Origin: Marinilabiliales bacterium
GTDB lineage: Bacteria > Bacteroidota > Bacteroidia > Bacteroidales > UBA12077
Assembly: GCA_002869305.1 (NCBI GenBank)
Contig: PKTC01000539.1
Location: forward strand, 1-8,238
Reading direction: 5' to 3'
Length of the DNA stretch: 8,238 nucleotides
The notes beneath the pieces are model-generated. The model was given only the letters and a program-made list of their open reading frames with translations, made no database searches and was not told where the DNA came from. The position numbers and the translations under genes are program-made. Shown piece after piece: positions 1-6,608 of this stretch. The number at the start of each line of letters is the position of its first letter. Positions within the stretch are counted from its first letter, which is position 1.

Positions 1-418
1 AACCAACAGCAAAAAAAACGACTTCTTTATTGGGATTATCTTTTGCCAATTTAATCGTATCGAGCGGAGACAAAACGGTTCTAACATCACCTCCTTGTGC
101 TTTTGCACTTAAAAGGTCTTTTTTTGATCCAGGTACACGAAGCATATCGCCAAAAGACGAGACTATCACATTGGGTTGCAATGATAAAAAAATTGCCTTA
201 TCAATCATTTCTATGGGTGTAACACAAACGGGACACCCCGGTCCATGAATTACATTTAGTTCATTAGGCAATAAATCAAGTAAGCCATATTTCATAATTG
301 AATGTGTCTGTCCTCCACAAATTTCCATGATGCTCCATGATTGCGTCATTTTCTGAGATATCCCGGCAACTAATTTTTTAACTAAACTTTCATCACGAAA
401 TTCATCGACATATTTCAT
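1..418 (-). CDS. hypD: Hydrogenase maturation factor HypD (N-terminal 139 residues, runs off the left edge)
   Basis: HypD is the [4Fe-4S] protein that, with HypC, carries the iron while the CN and CO ligands of the [NiFe]-hydrogenase active site are built; it acts in the cytoplasm. Reading leftward from the ATG at 418-416 gives 139 residues without a stop. They contain the HypD signatures ICGGQTHSIMKYG (residues 33-45) and HGPGCPVCVTP (58-68). Cysteines 34, 62 and 65 have the same spacing (28 and 3) as the essential Cys41, Cys69 and Cys72 of E. coli HypD. The last visible residues, FFAVG, match the family's FFAxGFET segment, so the gene continues beyond base 1; the family is usually about 360-380 aa, so roughly a third is visible. 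An in-frame TGA (421-419) directly precedes the ATG, so the start cannot lie further upstream. The gene follows hypC by 36 bp on the same strand, most likely in one transcript. Confidence 0.96.
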   Translation of the reverse strand, partial: MKYVDEFRDESLVKKLVAGISQKMTQSWSIMEICGGQTHSIMKYGLLDLLPNELNVIHGPGCPVCVTPIEMIDKAIFLSLQPNVIVSSFGDMLRVPGSKKDLLSAKAQGGDVRTVLSPLDTIKLAKDNPNKEVVFFAVG

Positions 419-454
419 TCACTTACAAATTGAATTAAAGAAAAACTATTTATT

Positions 455-709
455 TCATGAATCAACAGGATCTATAGGATCAATGTCACCCATGGCAGCT
501 AAAGATTCCAACATGATCTTTGCATCTTCTTCATCGACTTTGCTTAAGGCTGTTCCGATATGAGACATGATATAATCGCCTACATTCACATCATCTAGCC
601 ACTGAATACATACATCCTGTATTATTCCACCAAATTTTACCTTAGCCATTTTCAAATCCGGATCGGATGCATCGATTGAAACAATTTTACCTGGTACAGC
701 TAAACACAT
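455..709 (-). CDS. hypC: Hydrogenase maturation chaperone HypC/HybG
   Basis: HypC is a small cytoplasmic chaperone. It forms the HypC-HypD complex on which the Fe(CN)2CO group is assembled, then delivers it to the hydrogenase large-subunit precursor. The 84-aa product starts MCLAVPGKI, the diagnostic N-terminus in which Cys2, exposed after removal of Met, binds iron and the large subunit. It also has the conserved GDYIMSHIGTA stretch (residues 44-54) with the family histidine at position 50. The length is typical (75-95 aa). The acidic tail (DPIDPVDS) is variable in the family. The gene ends in TGA and lies 36 bp upstream of hypD on the same strand. It is divergent from hypF across a 129-bp AT-rich intergenic region. 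No Shine-Dalgarno sequence is visible, as is common in Bacteroidota. Confidence 0.97.
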   Translation of the reverse strand: MCLAVPGKIVSIDASDPDLKMAKVKFGGIIQDVCIQWLDDVNVGDYIMSHIGTALSKVDEEDAKIMLESLAAMGDIDPIDPVDS

Positions 710-746
710 AATACAAATAAATTTTAAATATATGCATTTGAGGATA

Positions 747-780
747 ATCTAAATATATATAAATATCTACATAATTCAAA
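747..780 (-). promoter_or_regulatory. Possible hypC-hypD promoter with Bacteroidota-like -33/-7 boxes
   Basis: Read leftward, TTTG (780-777) is followed after 19 bp by TATATTTA (757-750), which matches the Bacteroidota -7 consensus TAnnTTTG except for the last base. The -7-like box ends 40 nt before the hypC start. The 16-nt block 747-762 recurs exactly upstream of the protease gene at 4869-4884. The region is very AT-rich, so chance matches are easy; this is a prediction from pattern and position only. Confidence 0.35.
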
Positions 781-796
781 AAAAATAAAAATTTTC

Positions 797-827
797 TTGA
801 ATGGCTAAACAAAAAATAATACATTTA
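797..827 (+). promoter_or_regulatory. Possible hypF-hypA-hypB promoter
   Basis: On the + strand TTG (797-799) and TACATTTA (820-827; TAnnTTTG with one mismatch) are separated by 20 bp. A transcript from here would begin near 834. That leaves almost no leader before the ATG at 839 but about 17 nt before the in-frame ATG at 851. If the promoter is real, it would favour the second ATG as the HypF start. Weak evidence in AT-rich DNA. Confidence 0.22.
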
Positions 828-838
828 AAAGAAATCAA

Positions 839-3145
839 ATGGCTTTATTAATGAGCATTAAATCATCCGCTGAAACAAAATGCTTTACCATCCACATCCA
901 AGGTTTAGTGCAAGGTGTAGGATTTAGACCCTATATTTATCGTTTAGCCACAGAAATGCAATTTAAAGGAAGAGTTGAAAACAGAAACGACGGCGTATTT
1001 GTAAAAGTCAACGGCACTATTGATAAAATTAACCGATTTAAACAAGCCATTATTGAGCAGGCTCCTAACGCATCTCAAATTCAAACAATTTCTATAGAGG
1101 AATCAAAGGGAGAACTATTTCATGATTTTCAGATTATAAAAAGTAAAGATATTTCGGATGAAATTACACAAATAAGCCCTGATATTGCTATTTGTGATGA
1201 TTGTATTCTTGATATGAAAGATCAGCCTCATCGTATCGACTATCCATTTACAAACTGTACAGATTGTGGTCCTAGATTTAGTATTATTAGAGAACTGCCG
1301 TATGATCGTCCTTTAACTACGATGGAATCATTTATCATGTGTGATACATGTAAAAAGGAATACTCGAATGTTTTGGATCGACGATTTCATGCTCAACCTG
1401 TTGCATGTAATCATTGCGGGCCAGTTTACAAATTAAAATTAGATAGAAATAACGAACAGAACATTCATGAAATTATTGAAGAAATCTCAAAAGGAATTGC
1501 ACTAGGAAAAGTATATGCAATTAAAGGAATTGGAGGCTTTCATTTAATGTGTGATGCACAAAATGAAAAAGCCGTAGCACGAATTCGTAAAATTAAAAAC
1601 CGCGATGGAAAACCTTTTGCTATAATGTCCTCCTCTATTCATAAACTTCATGAAATAGCAGATATAAACGGCGAAGAACAAATATTATTATTATCATGGC
1701 AACGACCTATTGTACTTTTAAAATACCATGGTGGCTTAGCTCAGGAAGTCACAATTGGACTAAGTAAAGTGGGTGCTATGTTACCTTATATGCCTTTTCA
1801 TTATTTGCTATTTAAGAAACTTAACACAAATTTCATTGTTTTGACCAGTGGCAATATTTCTGATTAACCAATTATTATTAAAAATGATCAGGCCATATCT
1901 GTTTTTAAAACTAAAGTAGATGATATTATAACATATAATAGAGATATTTACAATCGTGTAGACGACTCGGTTTGTGCCGTTATAAATAATTCCGTTAGCT
2001 TGAATAGACGATCCAGGGGATATGCCCCCCAACCGATCATTACGAAAATAAATACCGAAGGAATTTTTGCAGCCGGAGCTGAACTTAGCAATTCGTTTTG
2101 TATTGGCAAGGGAAAGCAAGCCATAATGAGTCAATATCTTGGTGACTTAAAAAATGCAGAAACACTTGAATTTTATGAGGAAACTTACCAGCGATTCGAG
2201 CAGTTATTTCGATTCAAACCTAAATTAATTGCCATGGATTTACATCCTGATTATTTGTCATCGCAATTTGCCCAAAAGCTTTCAGAAAATCATCAAATTC
2301 CTATTCTAAAAATCCAACATCACCATGCACACATTGCCAGTGTTATGGCTACGCATCAATTAGACGAAGATGTGATTGGAATTGGCTTTGATGGAATTGG
2401 TTTAGGAAAAGATCGAAATATTTGGGGAGCAGAGTTTATGACTGCCAATCTGAATGATTATAATCGCATGTACCATTTTGAATATATTCCTTTGCCAGGA
2501 GGTGATAAAGTATCTAAAGAGCCATGGAGAATGGCCATATCCTATTTATATAAAGTATTTGGCGAAGATTTTACTAATCTGGACTTACCTATATTAAAAG
2601 AAATTGAAAGTTCGAAAGTTCAGAATATTACCCAGATGATTCAAAAAAAACTAAATACGCCTTTAGCATCTAGTGCAGGTCGTTTGTTCGATGCAATTGC
2701 TTCCATAATTGGAGTATGTCATTTTAATAGTTTCCAGGCGGAAGCTCCAATGAGATTAGAATCGATAATCAATGACCAGATAAAAGAATCATACGATTGT
2801 GAAATTCAAAAAGAAAGTATCTCATTTAACATTATGATTAGGCAAATTGTTAGTGATTGTATGCAAGGTATTTCAAGATCAGTAATCGCAACAAAATTTC
2901 ATAATACTATTATTGAGTTAGTAGTGAAAATTTGTGTAGAAATCTCTGTTAAGCTGGATATAAATAAAATTGTACTTTCAGGGGGCTCATTTCAAAATGC
3001 TTATCTTACAGAGAATATTGAAAACAGATTAAAAATAAATGACCTAGAGGTATATTTACCCAAAGCTGTTCCGGTTAATGATCAAGGAATCGCATTGGGA
3101 CAATTAGTTATAGCCGCTAAAAGAAGAGAATTATCAAAGATCTAA
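839..3145 (+). pseudogene. hypF: Carbamoyltransferase HypF, interrupted by an in-frame TAA at 1865-1867
   Basis: HypF converts carbamoyl phosphate and ATP into a carbamoyl adenylate and transfers the carbamoyl group to HypE, the source of the cyanide ligands of [NiFe] hydrogenases. Read through the stop, the frame spans 768 codons, normal for HypF. Domains in order: acylphosphatase (about 15-105; VQGVGFR with Arg30, and Asn48); two zinc fingers (Cys119/122/140/143 and Cys168/171/190/193); a YrdC-like domain (about 205-390; KGIGGFHLMCDA, RDGKPFAIM); and a Kae1-like domain (about 405-768; HHHAH at 494-498, GGSFQN at 715-720, DQGIALG from 748). Codon 343 is TAA where the family has Glu in SGN(I/L)SDEPI, and PIII follows in the same frame, so one G-to-T change (GAA to TAA) explains the break. 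The ORF therefore splits into 839-1867 and a downstream part ending at 3145. The stop falls inside the YrdC-like domain, so the first product should be inactive. ATG 851 is an alternative start. hypA follows after 18 bp. Confidence 0.93.
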
Positions 3146-3163
3146 ACATATAAAAAGCTATTC

Positions 3164-3505
3164 ATGCACGAAATGTCTATTGCCGAAAGTATTATTGAGA
3201 TTGCTGAGGAATATGCTGCAAAAGAAAATGCAAAAGTGGTTACAGAGCTTGATTTATCAATTGGAACTTTGGCAGGAATAGAATTCGAATCGCTAGAATT
3301 TGCTTTGGAAACATGCAAAAATGGAACGATATTACAGAATACAATAATTAATATAGACAAGGTTAAAGCAAAGGCAAAATGTTTTGATTGTAATTTGGAA
3401 TTTGAAGTTGAGCATTTATTTGATGCATGCCCGCACTGTAAAAGTTACAGCACACAGCTTTTGTGTGGAAAAGAGATGCAGGTAAAATCGTTGTTAGTTG
3501 ATTAA
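3164..3505 (+). CDS. hypA: Hydrogenase nickel incorporation protein HypA
   Basis: HypA is a small cytoplasmic nickel metallochaperone that works with HypB to insert Ni into the hydrogenase large subunit after the iron centre is in place. The 113-aa product begins MHEMSIAESI; His2 and the MHEMS motif are the family's nickel site. A structural zinc site is formed by two CxxC pairs, CFDC (73-76) and CPHC (89-92). Length is normal (about 110-120 aa). The ATG at 3164 fits because family members begin exactly at MHEMS. It lies 18 bp after the hypF stop and 22 bp before the hypB ATG, so the three genes are probably co-transcribed. No internal disruption is seen, unlike hypF. Confidence 0.97.
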   Translation: MHEMSIAESIIEIAEEYAAKENAKVVTELDLSIGTLAGIEFESLEFALETCKNGTILQNTIINIDKVKAKAKCFDCNLEFEVEHLFDACPHCKSYSTQLLCGKEMQVKSLLVD

Positions 3506-3527
3506 TAATTTAATAAAATATAAAATT

Positions 3528-4382
3528 ATGTGTGATACATGCGGATGCGAATCGACCGGAAATGAAATAAAATTCACAATCCCGGGAAAAGATACAAACC
3601 ATACTCACAAACACTCTCATGAGCATTCTCATGAAAACGAAATGCATAGTCATGAACATACTCATGAACACGACAGTCATCATCACCACGAACATTTGCA
3701 TGATCATCAACAACCACATGACAATAGTCATGGAAGTGTTGGCAAAAAAGTTGATGTAGGTGTCGATATTTTAAATAAAAACAATTTACTAGCAGAAAGA
3801 AATAGAGGATATTTTGAAGCCAAAAATATAAAGGCTCTTAATTTGATGAGTTCTCCGGGTTCAGGTAAAACTACCTTATTGGAAAAAACCATTAAATTAA
3901 TTTCGAAGGAACTATCCGTTGCAGTAATCGAGGGTGACCAACAAACATTAAATGATGCAGAAAGAATTAAAAGCGCTGGTGCACCAGTAATACAGGTGAA
4001 TACCGGAAACGGTTGTCATTTAGACTCTAACATGATATACAAAGCAAGCAAAGAGCTGAACTTAAAAGAGGATTCTTATCTGTTTATTGAAAATGTAGGA
4101 AACCTTGTGTGCCCTTCGCTTTTCGACCTTGGCGAATCGGCTAGGGTGGTAATAATCAGCACAACTGAGGGCGAAGATAAACCTATAAAATACCCAACCA
4201 TGTTTGAAAATGCACAATTGTGCATTATAAACAAAACAGATCTGCTTCCTTATCTTGATTTTGATATGGAAAGATGCAAGCAATATGCCTTGCAAGTAAA
4301 TAATAAGCTTGAGTTTATTGAGCTATCTGCAAAAACGGAAGAAGGGTTTGTGAATTGGCTAAATTGGTTAAAGAAATTATAA
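3528..4382 (+). CDS. hypB: Hydrogenase nickel incorporation GTPase HypB with histidine-rich nickel-storage segment
   Basis: HypB is the cytoplasmic SIMIBI-class GTPase that drives nickel delivery with HypA. I take the ATG at 3528 (284 aa). An upstream TTG at 3498 would overlap hypA and delay the conserved N-terminus MCDTCGC, whose Cys2, Cys5 and Cys7 form the high-affinity nickel site in E. coli HypB. Residues 25-68 hold 20 histidines in 44 residues (HxH and HHHH runs), a nickel-storage insert known in some HypB proteins. The GTPase domain follows: P-loop SSPGSGKTT (108-116), GDQQT (136-140), NTGNGCHLD (158-166), ENVGNLVCP (188-196) and NKTD (235-238). Cys163, His164 and Cys195 match the second metal site of E. 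coli HypB (Cys166, His167, Cys198). The gene is last in hypF-hypA-hypB and converges on the protease gene with a 4-bp gap. Confidence 0.97.
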   Translation: MCDTCGCESTGNEIKFTIPGKDTNHTHKHSHEHSHENEMHSHEHTHEHDSHHHHEHLHDHQQPHDNSHGSVGKKVDVGVDILNKNNLLAERNRGYFEAKNIKALNLMSSPGSGKTTLLEKTIKLISKELSVAVIEGDQQTLNDAERIKSAGAPVIQVNTGNGCHLDSNMIYKASKELNLKEDSYLFIENVGNLVCPSLFDLGESARVVIISTTEGEDKPIKYPTMFENAQLCIINKTDLLPYLDFDMERCKQYALQVNNKLEFIELSAKTEEGFVNWLNWLKKL

Positions 4383-4386
4383 TCAA

Positions 4387-4851
4387 TTAAGCACTTAATA
4401 TTTTAAGAACAGTATCATAAACTTGCGGCAAGACCTGGTTTAACTCCTGACTTAATCCAATCTTAACTTCATCCAATTCCTTAATATTTACTGTTATCAA
4501 CGAAATATCAGGCAGATCTCCAAGCAATTCGGCTGACTGCATTAAATCACGTAAACCAATATCGTGCGATGTTAATGAGCGCGGAAAATCACTGGCGAAT
4601 TTGGGTTTAATTATATTTATTTCTCCGGGCTTTCCATCAGTTAAAGTAGCATCAATCATAATAAATCGAATGTATTCGTTGAATAAATGCAATAAATGAA
4701 AACCCCCGGTACCTCCATCCAGTAAAACAACATTTTCTGGCAAATCTTTATCTTCCATATATTCAATGGATTTTACTCCTATCCCTTCGTTGCCCATTAG
4801 AATATTTCCAAGACCAAGAACAAGTGTTTTATTGTTTTCAAGTGAGCTCAT
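4387..4851 (-). CDS. [NiFe]-hydrogenase maturation endopeptidase, HycI/HyaD/HybD type (peptidase M52)
   Basis: This family removes a short C-terminal peptide from the hydrogenase large subunit once nickel is inserted, locking the metal centre in place; it uses the bound nickel as its recognition signal. The 154-aa product has the N-terminal motif LGLGNILMGNEGIGV (12-26), DGGTGGFHLL (45-54), a MIDAT segment (65-69) and TSHDIGL (94-100). Glu22, Asp67 and His96 correspond to the nickel-binding Glu16, Asp62 and His93 of E. coli HybD. Length is typical (150-170 aa). Which subtype it is (HyaD, HybD, HycI, HoxW) cannot be decided, because each serves one hydrogenase and no structural genes are visible; I therefore give no symbol. 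It sits on the opposite strand to hypB, with its own upstream promoter-like element at 4869-4884. That element is identical over 16 nt to one before hypC. Confidence 0.93.
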   Translation of the reverse strand: MSSLENNKTLVLGLGNILMGNEGIGVKSIEYMEDKDLPENVVLLDGGTGGFHLLHLFNEYIRFIMIDATLTDGKPGEINIIKPKFASDFPRSLTSHDIGLRDLMQSAELLGDLPDISLITVNIKELDEVKIGLSQELNQVLPQVYDTVLKILSA

Positions 4852-4868
4852 ATCGTATTAATTAATGT

Positions 4869-4884
4869 ATCTAAATATATATAA
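4869..4884 (-). promoter_or_regulatory. Promoter-like AT element upstream of the maturation protease, identical to the one upstream of hypC
   Basis: Read leftward, this 16-nt block contains TATATTTA (4879-4872), a near match to the Bacteroidota -7 box, 20 nt before the ATG at 4851. The same 16 nt occur in the same orientation at 747-762 before hypC. No good TTTG box is present at the expected -33 position. Shared use by two hydrogenase maturation units is inferred, and the low complexity of the sequence limits confidence. Confidence 0.33.
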
Positions 4885-4914
4885 TATATTCTTATTTCAT
4901 AAAACTAAATTAGA

Positions 4915-5028
4915 TTATTTGAAAGCACTCAAAATAAAAAATGCTGTTAAAATCGAAACAATCGTAAGAATGATGGTTAACTGTAACTTGCATCTTCTTG
5001 TTATAAGAAAACGTGAGGTTTGAGTCAT
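4915..5028 (-). CDS. Possible 37-aa single-pass membrane protein
   Basis: A short open frame read leftward from ATG 5028-5026 to TAA 4917-4915 encodes 37 residues. It has a basic N-terminal part (RR at 11-12, K14) and then a continuous hydrophobic stretch from about residue 17 to 36 rich in I, L, T, V and F. That layout is what a small bitopic membrane protein with a cytoplasmic N-terminus would show. It lies 63 bp upstream of the protease gene on the same strand, in an otherwise empty region. I do not recognise a family, and no ribosome binding site helps the call. An AT-rich intergenic sequence can produce such a frame by chance because T-rich codons are hydrophobic, so this is a candidate only. 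Confidence 0.35.
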   Translation of the reverse strand: MTQTSRFLITRRCKLQLTIILTIVSILTAFFILSAFK

Positions 5029-5236
5029 ACTTTTATTTCAAAAACATTACCTAATGGTTAATGGAGCAATTAAATTCAACGAAACGTATTTTTGTCAATA
5101 GAAAAGCTCTATGAATAACAATATTTTAGGCGAATACCTAATAATAAATGAAATCAAGCTAAAACGTAGAAATGATAAAACCTAGGAAATAACTATTTTG
5201 AGTAAGGAAAGCATCAAACCCAGAGAAATTAGAAGC
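5029..5236. other. Intergenic region with no recognised gene
   Basis: With the preceding 4852-5028, this makes 385 bp without a confident gene. Frames here are short; the longest I followed on the + strand, from ATG 5111, ends after 24 codons. Only a weak inverted repeat (TTAGG/CCTAA, 6-nt loop) is visible near 5127-5142. I see no tRNA, riboswitch or convincing terminator. Confidence 0.5.
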
Positions 5237-5518
5237 TTAGACTACATCGTAGACTTTAATATCTTTTGACTCGAACCACCCCTCAGTTTTAGCAATAAAA
5301 TCTGTCATATGGCTTGTTTGCAAATGAGCTTCTAACATACCTTTTGTTTTCCAACGCTCAAATAGCAGGAAATCCGAACTCTTTTCTTCCTTTTTATAAA
5401 GTTCATATTCCAAACATCCTTCTTCGGCTTTAACTTCTTCTGAAACTCTTTTGAACTCATCATAATATTGAGTGGTATATTCAGATTTTGTCTTTAATTT
5501 TACAGTTACAATAATCAT
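5237..5518 (-). CDS. Antibiotic biosynthesis monooxygenase (ABM) domain protein, YgiN-like
   Basis: The 93-aa product is one ABM ferredoxin-like domain. It opens with the strand MIIVTVKLKTK, then helix YYDEFKRVSEEVKAEEGCLEYELYKK (about 19-43), then FLLFERWKTKGMLEAHLQTSHM (50-71), the pattern of small dimeric quinol monooxygenase-like proteins such as E. coli YgiN. Members of this superfamily include quinone oxidoreductases, haem-degrading enzymes and proteins of unknown role, and the sequence alone does not give the substrate. The WE/HLxTxH-like segment is conserved, but no haem-specific residue can be assigned. The gene is third in a leftward unit, 8 bp after the methyltransferase stop, which suggests co-transcription. 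Its role may therefore be linked to the methyltransferase product; that link is inference. Confidence 0.85.
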   Translation of the reverse strand: MIIVTVKLKTKSEYTTQYYDEFKRVSEEVKAEEGCLEYELYKKEEKSSDFLLFERWKTKGMLEAHLQTSHMTDFIAKTEGWFESKDIKVYDVV

Positions 5519-5526
5519 GTTTTACC

Positions 5527-6309
5527 TTATTTTACTACGTGCCAAGAAATTCTTTCAAAATGCATTTTCGCAACATCCTTTTTTGATTTGAAAATCTTAT
5601 CTAGCTTACTTGTAAATGGAAGTTTCATTTTTTGAAGAAAAATAGCCATTTTGGTTAAAGGTTCTCCTTCCTGCCTTGTTTTAGGACTAAATACTTTTCG
5701 TATGATACCACAAACAAAATAACTTACACGTATATTAATGAATTCTGTAACGGTTAATTTGAATCCGTGTGATTTGCATATCTCTTCATAATATTCTACT
5801 GGTCTTCCATAGCAAAGCTCATCGCCCTTTATTTGTTTTTCAATTCTCTCAAAAAGATAAACCTTATCATTTGAAACTCTACAAATCTCTGCCATAATTT
5901 CTTTCAACATTTTTTCATCTGTATTGTGTTGAAGAACTGTAGCTGTAAAAACATAATCAAATTCTTTATCTTTAAATGGAAGTGTTGTACCATCAATTTT
6001 TACTAACTCTATTTCTTTGGGGAGTTTCTCTCGGGAAAGCTTTATCATATCCTCTGAAATATCTGCGCCAACCAGCCTTGAAGGAGATTTCTGCCAAATT
6101 ACCTGCAAATTGCCTCCTGGTCCACATCCTAACTCAAGCACCTTTTTATCCCTAAAATTAACTGTATTTAATAATGCAAGAAATTCTTTTCTTTTATATC
6201 TGTAGAATGGTTCATCGTCGCCAGCAATTACATTGTGCTCCTCTCTTTCTCCAATTCTTTTGGCCACTTTCGACCAATACGACTCAGGATGATATTCTTT
6301 TACCTTCAT
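5527..6309 (-). CDS. Class I SAM-dependent methyltransferase
   Basis: The 260-aa protein carries a Rossmann-type SAM-binding domain at about residues 38-155: motif I VLELGCGPGGN (57-67), the acidic SAM-ribose residue Asp83 in GADIS (81-85), DGTTLPF (106-112) and FDYVFTATVLQHN (117-129), as in the Methyltransf_11/25 group. The C-terminal 100 residues, basic and rich in aromatic and hydrophobic residues, are not recognisable and probably shape the acceptor site. The acceptor is unknown: small molecule, lipid and sugar substrates are all possible. Its ATG overlaps the stop of the upstream 60-aa membrane protein gene by 4 bp (ATGA), implying translational coupling, and the ABM gene follows after 8 bp. 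No signal peptide is seen, so it is cytoplasmic, though the coupled membrane protein could place it near the inner membrane. Confidence 0.9.
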   Translation of the reverse strand: MKVKEYHPESYWSKVAKRIGEREEHNVIAGDDEPFYRYKRKEFLALLNTVNFRDKKVLELGCGPGGNLQVIWQKSPSRLVGADISEDMIKLSREKLPKEIELVKIDGTTLPFKDKEFDYVFTATVLQHNTDEKMLKEIMAEICRVSNDKVYLFERIEKQIKGDELCYGRPVEYYEEICKSHGFKLTVTEFINIRVSYFVCGIIRKVFSPKTRQEGEPLTKMAIFLQKMKLPFTSKLDKIFKSKKDVAKMHFERISWHVVK

Positions 6310-6488
6310 TTCTTAGTATCAGTTTTACTTTCTCTCCAATTAGCCCAAAATAAACATATAGCTCCAATTATAAATAAGATGATTAATTGTATATAATTTA
6401 TCGGGATTATCATAAAAATTTTAAGAATAAAAATAATTGTTGTGCCCAATAACAGAATAAGAGCTAATATTCGTACCAAATTTTTCAT
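6306..6488 (-). CDS. Small hypothetical membrane protein with two transmembrane helices
   Basis: A 60-aa product with two hydrophobic segments (about 5-26 and 31-49) joined by a very short Pro/Asn turn (PIN, 29-31), and a hydrophilic C-tail ending KTDTKK. That gives a helical hairpin with both termini probably cytoplasmic. I do not recognise a family. Its coding status is supported by the 4-bp stop/start overlap with the methyltransferase gene, by its place at the head of the leftward unit, and by the clear start at 6488 with a 120-bp divergent intergenic region behind it. It could anchor or assist the methyltransferase at the membrane, but nothing in the sequence shows this directly. Confidence 0.7.
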   Translation of the reverse strand: MKNLVRILALILLLGTTIIFILKIFMIIPINYIQLIILFIIGAICLFWANWRESKTDTKK

Positions 6489-6553
6489 CGATCTATATTA
6501 TTACGCAATTAAGAGTGCATAAAAGTACAATTTTTTATTCATGAGAATAATTC

Positions 6554-6561
6554 TAAATTTG
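6554..6561 (+). promoter_or_regulatory. Likely -7 box of the M3 peptidase promoter
   Basis: TAAATTTG at 6554-6561 matches the Bacteroidota -7 consensus TAnnTTTG exactly and lies 47 nt before the ATG at 6609. A start of transcription near 6568 would leave an AT-rich leader of about 40 nt. The -33 position is a T-run without a clear TTG, so the call rests on the -7 box and spacing. Confidence 0.42.
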
Positions 6562-6608
6562 GATATCATAATTAACATAATATAAACCTTAATATTATTA
6601 ACATAACC

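Noticed and set aside
30..248. 72-aa open frame on the plus strand at the left edge
   Set aside because: It lies antisense to HypD, whose cysteine motifs are unmistakable on the minus strand.
1808..2134. 108-aa open frame on the minus strand inside hypF
   Set aside because: It is the antisense of well-conserved HypF sequence spanning the premature stop; the product resembles no known family and the + strand frame carries the homology.
3498..3527. TTG start for HypB at 3498
   Set aside because: It would add ten unconserved residues before the diagnostic MCDTCGC N-terminus and overlap hypA; ATG 3528 fits the family.
3510..3731. Met/Val/Phe-rich 73-aa frame antisense to hypB
   Set aside because: It is the mirror of the His-rich codons (CAT read backwards gives ATG); this is a composition artefact, not a membrane protein gene.
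3600..3731. Tandem DNA repeat or CRISPR-like array
   Set aside because: The repetition comes from His/Glu/Ser codons in HypB; units are irregular and lie within an open reading frame.
4386..4399. Inverted repeat ATTAAG-CA-CTTAAT between the convergent hypB and protease genes
   Set aside because: The stem is short and AT-rich, the perfect form leaves only a 2-nt loop, and no T-run follows; too weak to call a terminator.
5127..5142. TTAGG/CCTAA inverted repeat in the gap
   Set aside because: Only five base pairs with no extension and no T-tract; such repeats are expected by chance.
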